From: Betaproteobacteria bacterium HGW-Betaproteobacteria-20
GTDB taxonomy: Bacteria > Pseudomonadota > Gammaproteobacteria > Burkholderiales > Methylophilaceae
NCBI GenBank assembly: GCA_002842195.1
Contig: PHCL01000095.1
Location: 1-6,092, forward strand
Direction of reading: 5' to 3'
Length of the DNA: 6,092 bases
In this document: positions 1 through 5,749 of the stretch, in pieces
Layout: the number at the start of each line of letters is the position of its first letter
Position numbering within the stretch: the stretch's first letter is position 1
The notes under the pieces: generated by a model
Seen by the model: the letters and a program-made list of their open reading frames with translations, nothing else
What the model was told of the DNA's origin: nothing
The model's database searches: none
Made by a program: the position numbers and the translations under genes

Positions 1-2
1 TT

Positions 3-854
3 ATGTCACGCACCTACACTTATTTAATTAACGGCGATTTTAACCAAGTGATTTCGCCATTAGACCGTGGTTTTTCCTATGGCGACGGTGTTTTTCGCAC
101 CATGGTGATGCGCAGTGGTCTACCTGTTGATTGGCCATTGCATTACCAAAAATTGGTAGCCGACTGCGCTGCAATTGGCATCGTTTGCCCAAGTGCAGAA
201 TTACTGATGAGTGATTTTCTGCAATTATTTTCAGTTGAAGATATTGACAGCAAAAAACAACAAGTTGTTAAAATAATTGTTACCAGAGGGGAGGGCGATC
301 GAGGTTACAAGCCGCCTGCAGTCACAACTCCTACGCGCGTAGTGATTAAATCTGCCATGCCGCAATTTGAAAAAGCATATTTTTCGGCAGGCGTTAATTT
401 ATATGTATGTAACACGCGGTTAGCGATGCAAACCAGGCTTGCAGGAGTTAAGCATCTTAATCGACTGGAAAATGTCCTGGCACGCATGGAATGGCGAGAT
501 GAATACATATTTGACGGTTTGTTATTAGATCAACAGGGCAACGCGATAGAATGCACTATGAGCAATGTTTTTGCGCGTTTTGATGACATACTAATCACGC
601 CAGATCTAAGCCAGTGCGGCGTTGCTGGTGTCACCAGGCAGCGGATTATCGGGTTTGCCTCCGTGGTCAATCTAACCGTTGAAGTGTCGCAGTTATCATT
701 GAACCGTCTATTACAGGCGGATGAACTTATTATCTGTAATAGTTTGTATGGAGCGCTTCAGGTAACAAGACTTATTGACGCAAAGCACGGTGAAACCACC
801 TGGTTACCGCAAGCGCTGGCTCATACCTTTAGAAATTTACTTACTCATGATTAA
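3..854 (+). CDS. pabC: Aminodeoxychorismate lyase (PabC), PLP-dependent fold type IV
   Basis: This cytoplasmic PLP enzyme converts 4-amino-4-deoxychorismate to p-aminobenzoate and pyruvate, the last step of the PABA branch of folate synthesis. The 283-residue product is near the family's usual length (E. coli about 270). Visible family landmarks are DRGFSYGDGVF at residues 21-31, the probable PLP-linking lysine K150 in GVKHLNRLENVLAR, an E183..SN188 segment (ECTMSNVF) near the cofactor, GVAGVTRQ at 206-213 and a C-terminal ADELIICNSLYG at 239-250. These match PabC rather than the BCAT or D-amino-acid aminotransferase relatives, and the following mltG-tmk-holB order supports this. The ATG lies two bases from the window edge, so its ribosome binding site cannot be seen, but MSRTYTYLING is a normal family N-terminus and the gene is probably complete. 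Its last 8 nt overlap the mltG start. Confidence 0.95.
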   Translation: MSRTYTYLINGDFNQVISPLDRGFSYGDGVFRTMVMRSGLPVDWPLHYQKLVADCAAIGIVCPSAELLMSDFLQLFSVEDIDSKKQQVVKIIVTRGEGDRGYKPPAVTTPTRVVIKSAMPQFEKAYFSAGVNLYVCNTRLAMQTRLAGVKHLNRLENVLARMEWRDEYIFDGLLLDQQGNAIECTMSNVFARFDDILITPDLSQCGVAGVTRQRIIGFASVVNLTVEVSQLSLNRLLQADELIICNSLYGALQVTRLIDAKHGETTWLPQALAHTFRNLLTHD

Positions 855-1842
855 ACGCATCAAAAAATGGATATTATTCGGCATATTAATCTTAATCGGG
901 TTGGGAGCATGGCTGACCTACTATGCAGTATCACCATTAAAACTAAAGCCGAATAGCCAGGAAATTAGCATAGAACCACAAAGTAGTCTTAAAAGCATCG
1001 CTAATCAATTGGTACAGCAGGGCGTGTTAAAAGAGCCTTGGCGTTTCATAATGATGGCAAAATTACTAAATAAGGAATCTTTCTTACAGGCGGGAAATTA
1101 CACGCTTAACAAAAATATATCGCCTTATCAGCTATTGCTCTCGCTTAACCATGGTAAAACTACGCAAGGTAGCGTGACTTTTATTGAGGGGCATACTTTC
1201 GCGCAAATGCGTGAAAGTTTATCTAAAAATGATGCTATAAAACAAACTGTTACAGAGTTATCTGAATCTGAAATATTAAAATTTATGGGGTCTGAATATA
1301 GGGTTGCAGAAGGTTTATTTTTCCCTGATACCTTTTATTTTAATCGCAATACTGCCGATGTCGTGATGTTGCGACGCAGTTATGATGCCATGCAAAGCAA
1401 GTTAGCTAAAGCATGGGATGGTCGCGCAGCGAATTTGCCCTACAAGAACAGTTACGAAGCCTTGATCATGGCGTCAATTGTTGAAAAAGAAACTGGCAAA
1501 GCCAGCGAGCGATCAACTATTGCCGGTGTGTTTATTAACCGTTTACGCGTTGGTATGCGTTTGCAAACTGACCCAACCGTAATTTATGGCATGGGAGCAC
1601 AATTCAAAGGCAATATTCGAAAAAAAGATTTACTGACTGACACTCCCTATAATACGTACACGCGTGATGGCTTACCTCCCAGCCCAATCGCGATGCCAGG
1701 CTTGGCTGCGATAGAAGCCGCTTTGCATCCGGCGGATACAAAAGCACTTTATTTTGTAGGCAAGGGAGACGGTAGCCATGCTTTTTCTAACAGCTTGGTG
1801 GAGCATAATCGCGCTGTTGTTAAGTATCAACTAGGTAAATAA
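847..1842 (+). CDS. mltG: Endolytic murein transglycosylase MltG (YceG-like)
   Basis: This inner-membrane lytic transglycosylase cuts nascent peptidoglycan strands and is thought to set glycan chain length as a terminator of polymerisation. The 331-residue product (E. coli about 340) starts with a basic stretch (MIKRIKKW) and one transmembrane helix at about residues 8-28, placing the rest in the periplasm. A LysM-like N-terminal region follows, then the YceG catalytic domain with EGLFFPDTF at 155-163, ASIVEKET at 209-216, INRLRVGMRLQTDPTVIYGMG at 230-250, YNTYTRDGLPPSPIAMPG at 268-285 and HPADTKALYFV at 294-304. E213 in VEKET corresponds to the catalytic glutamate of E. coli MltG (E218). The ATG at 847 was chosen because it places the basic residues and membrane helix at the N-terminus. 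It overlaps the pabC stop (ATGATTAA) and has no clear Shine-Dalgarno, so translation is probably coupled to pabC. An in-frame TTG at 775 would only add residues from inside pabC. Confidence 0.95.
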   Translation: MIKRIKKWILFGILILIGLGAWLTYYAVSPLKLKPNSQEISIEPQSSLKSIANQLVQQGVLKEPWRFIMMAKLLNKESFLQAGNYTLNKNISPYQLLLSLNHGKTTQGSVTFIEGHTFAQMRESLSKNDAIKQTVTELSESEILKFMGSEYRVAEGLFFPDTFYFNRNTADVVMLRRSYDAMQSKLAKAWDGRAANLPYKNSYEALIMASIVEKETGKASERSTIAGVFINRLRVGMRLQTDPTVIYGMGAQFKGNIRKKDLLTDTPYNTYTRDGLPPSPIAMPGLAAIEAALHPADTKALYFVGKGDGSHAFSNSLVEHNRAVVKYQLGK

Positions 1843-1851
1843 TCATAAAAA

Positions 1852-2472
1852 ATGACAGCCAAATTTATTAAACCTAAATTCATTACCGTAGAAGGCATGG
1901 ATGGTGCAGGGAAGAGTACGCATATTCCCGATATTATAGTCAGTCTGCAAGGGCGCGGACATGAAGTGGTTTCAACGCGGGAACCTGGTGGCACGCCACT
2001 GGGGGAACGTTTGCGCGAGCTTTTATTGCATGAGCCTATGCATGCGGAAACTGAAACCTTACTGATGTTTGCTGCGCGTCGCGAGCATATTGCCAACGTG
2101 ATAGTGCCAGCGCTTGCAAGAGGCGCTTATGTGCTCTCAGACCGCTTTACTGATGCTACCTATGCTTACCAATGTGGTGCTAAAGGTGTGGATGCTTCTA
2201 AAATCCGATTGCTGGAACAATGGGTGCAGGCTGATTTACAGCCGGATATCACACTTTTGTTTGATGTGCCAGTAGAAGTGAGTATGCTAAGACTTGCGAA
2301 TGCGCGTGAGCCGGATAAATTTGAGCGCGAAAATGCTGAATTTTTCACCCGTATTCGTCAAGCTTATTTGCAGCGTGCACAAGAAAATCCGGCAAGGTTT
2401 AGAATTGTTGACGCGAATAAACCGCTGGAATATGTTAAACAATCAGTTGAAGAAATTATTTCAACCTTATGA
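1852..2472 (+). CDS. tmk: Thymidylate kinase (dTMP kinase)
   Basis: This cytoplasmic kinase phosphorylates dTMP to dTDP with ATP, the step shared by the de novo and salvage routes to dTTP. The 206-residue length is typical of bacterial enzymes. Motifs in order are the P-loop GMDGAGKST at 15-23, REPGGTPLGE at 43-52 for dTMP-site contacts, the DRF motif at 97-99 followed by TDATYAYQ, PDITLLFDVP at 131-140, and the LID segment AREPDKFERE at 151-160. The P-loop has no arginine of the eukaryotic type, and an arginine (R152) lies in the LID, as in E. coli type II enzymes. The gene starts 9 nt after mltG with no strong Shine-Dalgarno and ends in a TGA overlapping the holB ATG, so it belongs to the same transcription unit. 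Supply of dTTP next to a polymerase subunit gene is the conserved arrangement. Confidence 0.97.
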   Translation: MTAKFIKPKFITVEGMDGAGKSTHIPDIIVSLQGRGHEVVSTREPGGTPLGERLRELLLHEPMHAETETLLMFAARREHIANVIVPALARGAYVLSDRFTDATYAYQCGAKGVDASKIRLLEQWVQADLQPDITLLFDVPVEVSMLRLANAREPDKFERENAEFFTRIRQAYLQRAQENPARFRIVDANKPLEYVKQSVEEIISTL

Positions 2473-3479
2473 TTAATAATAATTTATATCCTTGGCAAAA
2501 AAAGGTTTGGCAACATCTTAATCAGGATAATATGCGCTTGCCACACGCACTGTTATTGTACGGGCGAGTGGGCATAGGCAAATATGATTTTGCGCGGTAT
2601 TTCAGTCAATCACTTTTATGCGGCAATAAAAGCCAGCAAGGCCATGTGTGTGGCGTGTGTTCAAGTTGTTTGTGGTTTAAGGATGAAAGTCACCCGGATT
2701 TTCGCTTGTTAAGCCCTGAACAAGAGCCAGAATCGGACGAGGATGGCACGCCTGTAAAAAAAACCAAGAAAAAAACACAAATATCCGTCGCACAAATTCG
2801 TGAGTTAAACAGCTTTTTAAGCCTGACCAGTCACCGTAGCGGCGGTTTGCGCGTCATACTTATACATCCAGCTGAGGCACTTAATCTAGCTTCTGCCAAT
2901 GCCTTGTTAAAAATGCTGGAAGAGCCTGCAGAAGGCGTTATTTTTATTTTAGTAGCGCATCAATTACAACGATTATTGCCTACCATTATCAGCCGTTGCC
3001 AAAAAATAAATATGCCTATGCCTGATGAATCACAAGCATTGGCATGGCTAAGCGGACAGGGCATGCAGAATGTTAAAGAGCATCTTGCCTATTTAGACGG
3101 CTCGCCAATCAAAGTATTTAACGAGCAGCTACAATTCACACAGTTAGCTGAAATATGGCGTTTATTGGCGCTTGGCAGCAGGCTTCAGCCACATGTGGCT
3201 GCGCCTGCTTTAATTGCAAACTCAGTAGAAACCGGCATAATCGCACTGCAAAAATGGATCTATGATATTGTCGCAATGCGCTTAACAAGACAAATACGTT
3301 ACCACGTTGCGCATACCAGTGCTTTGCAAGCACTGGCGGAAAAGGTAAACTTGAGTCAATTGTTTCAATTACAAAAAAAGCTTGATGCATTGCGCAAGCT
3401 GGCCTTGCACCCGTTGAATCATGAGTTGCAGATGGAAAGCTTGCTGCTTGAGTACACGCGCATTTTTACACATACATAA
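2469..3479 (+). CDS. holB: DNA polymerase III subunit delta' (clamp loader)
   Basis: Delta-prime is the rigid stator subunit of the clamp loader, which places the beta clamp on primed DNA. The 336 residues show the AAA+ delta-prime layout: YPWQ at 7-10, HALLLYG at 26-32, a P-loop-like GRVGIGKYD at 32-40, zinc-binding cysteines C51, C61, C64 and C67, then HPDF at 75-78, ANALLKMLEEP at 143-153 and the SRC motif at 175-177 (TIISRCQ). The P-loop has Tyr39 in place of Ser/Thr, and the Walker B region (VILIHPAEA) lacks the usual acidic residue. ATP hydrolysis is therefore unlikely, as expected for delta-prime. Residues 84-103 are an insertion, first acidic and then lysine-rich, of a kind I recall from beta-proteobacterial HolB proteins. 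The start overlaps the tmk stop by ATGA with no clear Shine-Dalgarno, implying coupled translation. Two consecutive in-frame TAA codons close the gene. Confidence 0.95.
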   Translation: MINNNLYPWQKKVWQHLNQDNMRLPHALLLYGRVGIGKYDFARYFSQSLLCGNKSQQGHVCGVCSSCLWFKDESHPDFRLLSPEQEPESDEDGTPVKKTKKKTQISVAQIRELNSFLSLTSHRSGGLRVILIHPAEALNLASANALLKMLEEPAEGVIFILVAHQLQRLLPTIISRCQKINMPMPDESQALAWLSGQGMQNVKEHLAYLDGSPIKVFNEQLQFTQLAEIWRLLALGSRLQPHVAAPALIANSVETGIIALQKWIYDIVAMRLTRQIRYHVAHTSALQALAEKVNLSQLFQLQKKLDALRKLALHPLNHELQMESLLLEYTRIFTHT

Positions 3480-3494
3480 TAAGCATATTGCTTA
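3480..3494. other. Small perfect inverted repeat between holB and pilZ
   Basis: TAAGCA (3480-3485) and TGCTTA (3489-3494) are perfect inverted repeats around a 3-nt TAT spacer. They lie immediately after the holB stop and include its second TAA. No T-run follows, so this is not a Rho-independent terminator. It could be a small mRNA hairpin or a chance dyad in AT-rich spacer, and no protein-binding role can be assigned. Confidence 0.3.
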
Positions 3495-3500
3495 ACTGAC

Positions 3501-3505
3501 AGAGG
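3501..3505 (+). promoter_or_regulatory. Ribosome binding site of pilZ
   Basis: AGAGG lies 6 nt before the pilZ ATG at 3512. It is the first clear Shine-Dalgarno in the run of genes, and it fixes the pilZ start. pilZ can therefore be translated independently of holB. Confidence 0.7.
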
Positions 3506-3511
3506 CTAATC

Positions 3512-3883
3512 ATGGCTGAAGATTTAGCAGAAAATAATACGGTAACCCCTAAGCCTGGGGTTTTATCATTGGCGATTAAAGAAAAAGTAGCGCTATATGC
3601 GGCGTACATGGCGTATGTTAAGGGTGGTGGCTTGTTTATTCCTACCAATAAGGATTTTAAAATTGGTGAAGAAGTATTTATGTTGCTGAGTTTACTTGAT
3701 GACCCGGTTAAATTAAAGGTAGTGGGCCACGTTGTCTGGGTTAGACCAGCCGCGCAGGCAGGCAGGCCGCAAGGGGTTGGCGTTCAATTCAGTGAAAAAG
3801 ATGGCGGTTTAGAAGCTCGAAATAAAATTGAAGGCTTGCTCGGCAGTGCGCTAAAATCTGCACGTCCTACGCATACCATGTAA
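3512..3883 (+). CDS. pilZ: Type IV pilus assembly protein PilZ
   Basis: This small cytoplasmic PilZ-domain protein is needed for type IV pilus assembly. In Pseudomonas and Xanthomonas, PilZ contacts the extension ATPase PilB and the regulator FimX. The 123-residue product is one domain: GVLSLAIKEKVALYAAYMAY at 16-35, VKGGGLFIPT at 36-45, a beta-barrel stretch through VVGHVVWVRP at 70-79, GVGVQF at 88-93, and a C-terminal helix ending in RPTHTM. There is no arginine before residue 78, so the RxxxR motif used to bind cyclic di-GMP is absent, and the second motif is replaced by KGGGLF. It therefore belongs to the PilZ-proper group that does not bind the nucleotide directly. Location just after holB is seen in many beta- and gamma-proteobacteria. 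No other pilus genes are visible here. Its last two codons and stop form the start of a 15-bp tandem repeat. Confidence 0.93.
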   Translation: MAEDLAENNTVTPKPGVLSLAIKEKVALYAAYMAYVKGGGLFIPTNKDFKIGEEVFMLLSLLDDPVKLKVVGHVVWVRPAAQAGRPQGVGVQFSEKDGGLEARNKIEGLLGSALKSARPTHTM

Positions 3884-3949
3884 TTTAAAACCATGTAATT
3901 TAAAACTATTTAATTTAAAATCATGTAATTTAACTCATTGTATTTTAAG
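3875..3949 (+). repeat. 15-bp tandem direct repeat, about five decaying copies
   Basis: Consecutive 15-bp units start at 3875, 3890, 3905, 3920 and 3935. Units 1 and 2 are identical (ACCATGTAATTTAAA), units 3 and 4 each differ from them at two positions, and unit 5 at about five. Unit 1 carries the last Thr-Met codons and the TAA stop of pilZ, so the array appears to have grown by duplication of the gene end. It fills nearly all of the 76-nt gap before ycfH. Each of units 1-4 contains TAATTTAA, so the gap is very AT-rich. There are no spacers between the units, so this is not a CRISPR array. Confidence 0.9.
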
Positions 3950-3959
3950 ATATTTATCT

Positions 3960-4727
3960 ATGCTTGTTGATTCACACTGCCATCTTAACTTTCCTGAACT
4001 TTTAGAAAATTTACCCGCCATAAAACAAGCAATGCTTGATAACCAAGTAGGGCATGCACTATGCATTTCAGTGACCTTGCCAGATTTTCCGCAAGTATTG
4101 GCTTTAGCCGAAACTAACGACAATTTTTATGCTTCGGTTGGTGTGCATCCAGATTATGAAAATATCGAAGAGCCTACGGTAGATAAGCTGCTTATGCTGG
4201 CAAATCACCCAAAGGTGATTGCAATAGGTGAAACCGGACTGGATTATTTTAGGCTTACAGGTGATTTAGAATGGCAGCGCATGCGTTTTCGTACCCATAT
4301 TCGCGCTGCAATTGCTTGTGATAAACCATTGGTAATCCACACACGTAGCTCGGCAGAAGACACCATACGCATTATGCGTGAGGAAAATGCGCAAAAAATA
4401 GGCGGTGTCATGCATTGCTTTACGGAGAATTTAGAGGTGGCTTTGCAGGCTATTGAGCTCGGTTTCTACATCTCATTTTCTGGTATTGTCACCTTTAAGA
4501 ATGCGTTAACCATCAAAGAAGTAGCAAGTAAAATACCTTTAGATAAAATGCTGATAGAAACAGACTCTCCTTACCTTGCGCCAGTGCCTTATCGTGGTAA
4601 AACCAATCAGCCGAGCTATGTAAAACACGTAGCAGAGGAGATTGCCAGGCTAAGGGGGATTTCATTTGAAGAGGTTTCTGCTGCAACTACTGCAAATTTT
4701 TTCCGTCTTTTTAAGCATGCAACTTAA
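3960..4727 (+). CDS. ycfH: TatD-family metal-dependent hydrolase, YcfH type
   Basis: This is a TIM-barrel metallohydrolase of the TatD family; characterised members have metal-dependent DNase or 3'-5' exonuclease activity, but the physiological role of YcfH is not settled. The 255 residues contain all expected metal and active-site positions: H6 and H8 in DSHCHLN, E91 in GETGLDYF, H127 in VIHTRS, H152 in MHCF and D202 in ETDSPYLAPVPYRGK. The stretches GFYISFSGIVTFKNA and ETDSPYLAPVPYRGKTNQP resemble E. coli YcfH much more closely than E. coli TatD, and ycfH also follows holB in E. coli. This favours YcfH over TatD itself. The ATG at 3960 gives the normal short N-terminus (MLVDSHCH). No strong Shine-Dalgarno precedes it, only TAAGA about 9 nt upstream. 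It lies 76 nt after pilZ, and the tandem repeat fills that gap. Confidence 0.95.
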   Translation: MLVDSHCHLNFPELLENLPAIKQAMLDNQVGHALCISVTLPDFPQVLALAETNDNFYASVGVHPDYENIEEPTVDKLLMLANHPKVIAIGETGLDYFRLTGDLEWQRMRFRTHIRAAIACDKPLVIHTRSSAEDTIRIMREENAQKIGGVMHCFTENLEVALQAIELGFYISFSGIVTFKNALTIKEVASKIPLDKMLIETDSPYLAPVPYRGKTNQPSYVKHVAEEIARLRGISFEEVSAATTANFFRLFKHAT

Positions 4728-4743
4728 GCGTTATTCTCACGCT
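4727..4743 (+). other. Short hairpin at the ycfH stop
   Basis: AGCGT (4727-4731) pairs with ACGCT (4739-4743) around a 7-nt loop, starting in the ycfH stop codon. The nearest T-run (4756-4761) begins 12 nt further on, so it is not a standard intrinsic terminator. It may simply stabilise the mRNA end. Confidence 0.3.
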
Positions 4744-4770
4744 AAATAACATGATATTTTTGTTAAATTA

Positions 4771-4795
4771 AGAGTACCTTCCTAATAGGTGCTCT
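4771..4795 (+). other. Hairpin in the ycfH to hydrolase gap
   Basis: AGAGTACC (4771-4778) pairs along all eight positions, with one G-T wobble, with GGTGCTCT (4788-4795) around a 9-nt loop. No T-run follows on the plus strand. It lies within a 170-nt gap that contains no open frame I would call. It may be part of a leader or an mRNA 3' end structure. Its function is unknown. Confidence 0.4.
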
Positions 4796-4813
4796 GTAAG
4801 CCTTATAGATAAA

Positions 4814-4849
4814 GCCTCTCAGGGCAGTATTTTTCTCTCGAGAGTTTTT
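4814..4849 (+). terminator. Weak terminator-like region upstream of the PhnP-like gene
   Basis: A short GCCT/GGGC stem (4814-4817 with 4822-4825) is followed a few bases later by TTTTT at 4830-4834. The palindrome CTCTCGAGAG (4835-4844) is then followed directly by TTTTT at 4845-4849. CTCTC also occurs at 4816-4820 and could pair alternatively with GAGAG at 4840-4844. The stems are short, so this is only a candidate for ending the transcript that comes through ycfH. Confidence 0.25.
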
Positions 4850-4897
4850 AATGATATTTTAAAAGTAAAACAACATGCTTATTAAGTCAGGTATTCA

Positions 4898-5659
4898 ATG
4901 CAATTAACCATGCTAGGCGTAGGTTCTAGTGCAGGCACGCCGATGCTTGGGTGTGCTTGTAGTACATGCGCCTCAAGTGACCCGCGAAATAAGCGCACAC
5001 GTTGCTCCAGCATTATTCAACTTAACAATGGCAAAACCCTACTTATTGATACGGGGCCAGATCTGCGGCAACAAGCATTAAGAGAAGGGCTTACGCAAAT
5101 AGATGCGGTTTTATACACACATACACATGCTGACCATGTACACGGTATTGATGATTTACGCAGCTTTTGCCAAATTCAACGCAGTCAAATCCCACTATAT
5201 GGAGGCCATGCGTCTATGGCACATATTGCGGAAAAGTTTGGTTACGCTTTGCGTGAACCTGGTAATTTCTGGGATTTACCAGTATTAAAAGTTAACTCAA
5301 TAAACGCGCCATTTGAACTTTTCGGCCAAACTATTATCCCAATACCAGTTAAGCACGGTAATAGTGAAATATACGGTTATCGAATAGGGGACATTGCTTA
5401 TCTAACAGATGTTTCAGCCATCCCGGAAAGTTCACTCGCATTATTGCAAGGCTTAAAGGTGTTGCTGTTAGACTGTCTTAGGGTGGCTGCGCATTTTACT
5501 CACATCAATTTGGAACAAAGTTTGCATTATGCTGGCCTCATTCAGGCTGAATCTACTTATTTGATACACATGACACATGAGCTTGAATATGTGTCGCTAA
5601 GCGCACAATTGCCAGGCAATGTTTATGTTGGGTATGATGGTCTTAAAGTAAGTGTTTAA
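4898..5659 (+). CDS. PhnP-like metallo-beta-lactamase-fold hydrolase
   Basis: This 253-residue cytoplasmic protein of the metallo-beta-lactamase superfamily closely resembles E. coli PhnP (about 252 residues), a cyclic ribose phosphodiesterase. The dinuclear metal site is intact: THTHADH at 74-80 (H75, H77, D79, H80), H153 in PVKHG, D171 in YLTD and H224 in LIHMTH. A second, structural zinc site of the PhnP type is also present: C19, C21 and C24 in GCACSTC plus H227. The HFTHINLEQSL segment at 199-209 is typical of the subgroup. No phosphonate (phn) genes are nearby, so the substrate cannot be taken from PhnP and no symbol is given. I recall similar proteins encoded next to TatD-family genes in other proteobacteria, which suggests a housekeeping role in nucleotide or phosphodiester metabolism (inference). 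The ATG at 4898 has an AGG 6 nt upstream, a modest ribosome binding site. Confidence 0.9.
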   Translation: MQLTMLGVGSSAGTPMLGCACSTCASSDPRNKRTRCSSIIQLNNGKTLLIDTGPDLRQQALREGLTQIDAVLYTHTHADHVHGIDDLRSFCQIQRSQIPLYGGHASMAHIAEKFGYALREPGNFWDLPVLKVNSINAPFELFGQTIIPIPVKHGNSEIYGYRIGDIAYLTDVSAIPESSLALLQGLKVLLLDCLRVAAHFTHINLEQSLHYAGLIQAESTYLIHMTHELEYVSLSAQLPGNVYVGYDGLKVSV

Positions 5660-5692
5660 AATTATTGTTGCATATGTCAGCTAATTACATGG

Positions 5693-5721
5693 TTGGTACG
5701 TTGCGTTATTAGTGCGATAAT
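5693..5721 (+). promoter_or_regulatory. Sigma70-type promoter candidate for the exported protein gene
   Basis: TTGGTA (5693-5698, 4 of 6 matches to TTGACA) and GATAAT (5716-5721, 5 of 6 matches to TATAAT) are separated by exactly 17 nt. Transcription would begin near 5728, giving a leader of about 22 nt that contains the GGAGG ribosome binding site. The fit is good, but it rests on inspection alone. Confidence 0.45.
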
Positions 5722-5735
5722 TGCGCTACATTTTT
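5710..5735 (+). terminator. Possible intrinsic terminator after the PhnP-like gene
   Basis: TAGTGCG (5710-5716) can pair with TGCGCTA (5722-5728), using two G-T wobbles, around a 5-nt loop. TTTTT follows at 5731-5735. This would end transcripts from the upstream gene. The stem overlaps the -10 box of the promoter candidate and the T-run touches the next ribosome binding site, so the two readings compete or coexist. Confidence 0.3.
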
Positions 5736-5740
5736 GGAGG
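5736..5740 (+). promoter_or_regulatory. Strong ribosome binding site for the exported protein gene
   Basis: GGAGG, the strongest Shine-Dalgarno in the window, lies 9 nt before the ATG at 5750. It favours that start over the in-frame ATG at 5762, which would be 21 nt away. Confidence 0.8.
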
Positions 5741-5749
5741 TTTAAATAA

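Noticed and set aside
775..846. Upstream TTG start giving mltG 24 extra residues
   Set aside because: The extension lies wholly inside pabC and would push the membrane anchor inward. The ATG at 847 gives the normal MltG N-terminus.
1827..2096. Minus-strand open frame opposite tmk (about 89 codons)
   Set aside because: It is antisense to well-supported tmk sequence, its product is Ser/Pro/Arg-rich without a recognisable domain, and it has no ribosome binding site. It is a shadow frame.
3136..3390. Minus-strand open frame opposite holB (about 84 codons)
   Set aside because: The plus-strand holB reading is continuous and family-like here, and the antisense product shows no motif.
3512..3883. 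Cyclic di-GMP receptor function for the PilZ protein
   Set aside because: The RxxxR motif is absent, because no arginine occurs before residue 78, and the second binding motif is not conserved.
3875..3949. CRISPR-like array
   Set aside because: The units are 15 bp, adjoin directly without spacers, and begin inside a coding sequence. This is a plain tandem repeat.
4751..4860. ATGATATTTT occurring twice, exactly 100 nt apart (4751 and 4851)
   Set aside because: A 10-bp AT-rich match in an AT-rich gap is easily due to chance, and the flanks do not match, so there is no target-site or element structure.
5103..5288. Overlapping plus-strand frame inside the PhnP-like gene
   Set aside because: It is an alternative frame within the conserved metal-binding region of the hydrolase, with no ribosome binding site or recognisable product.
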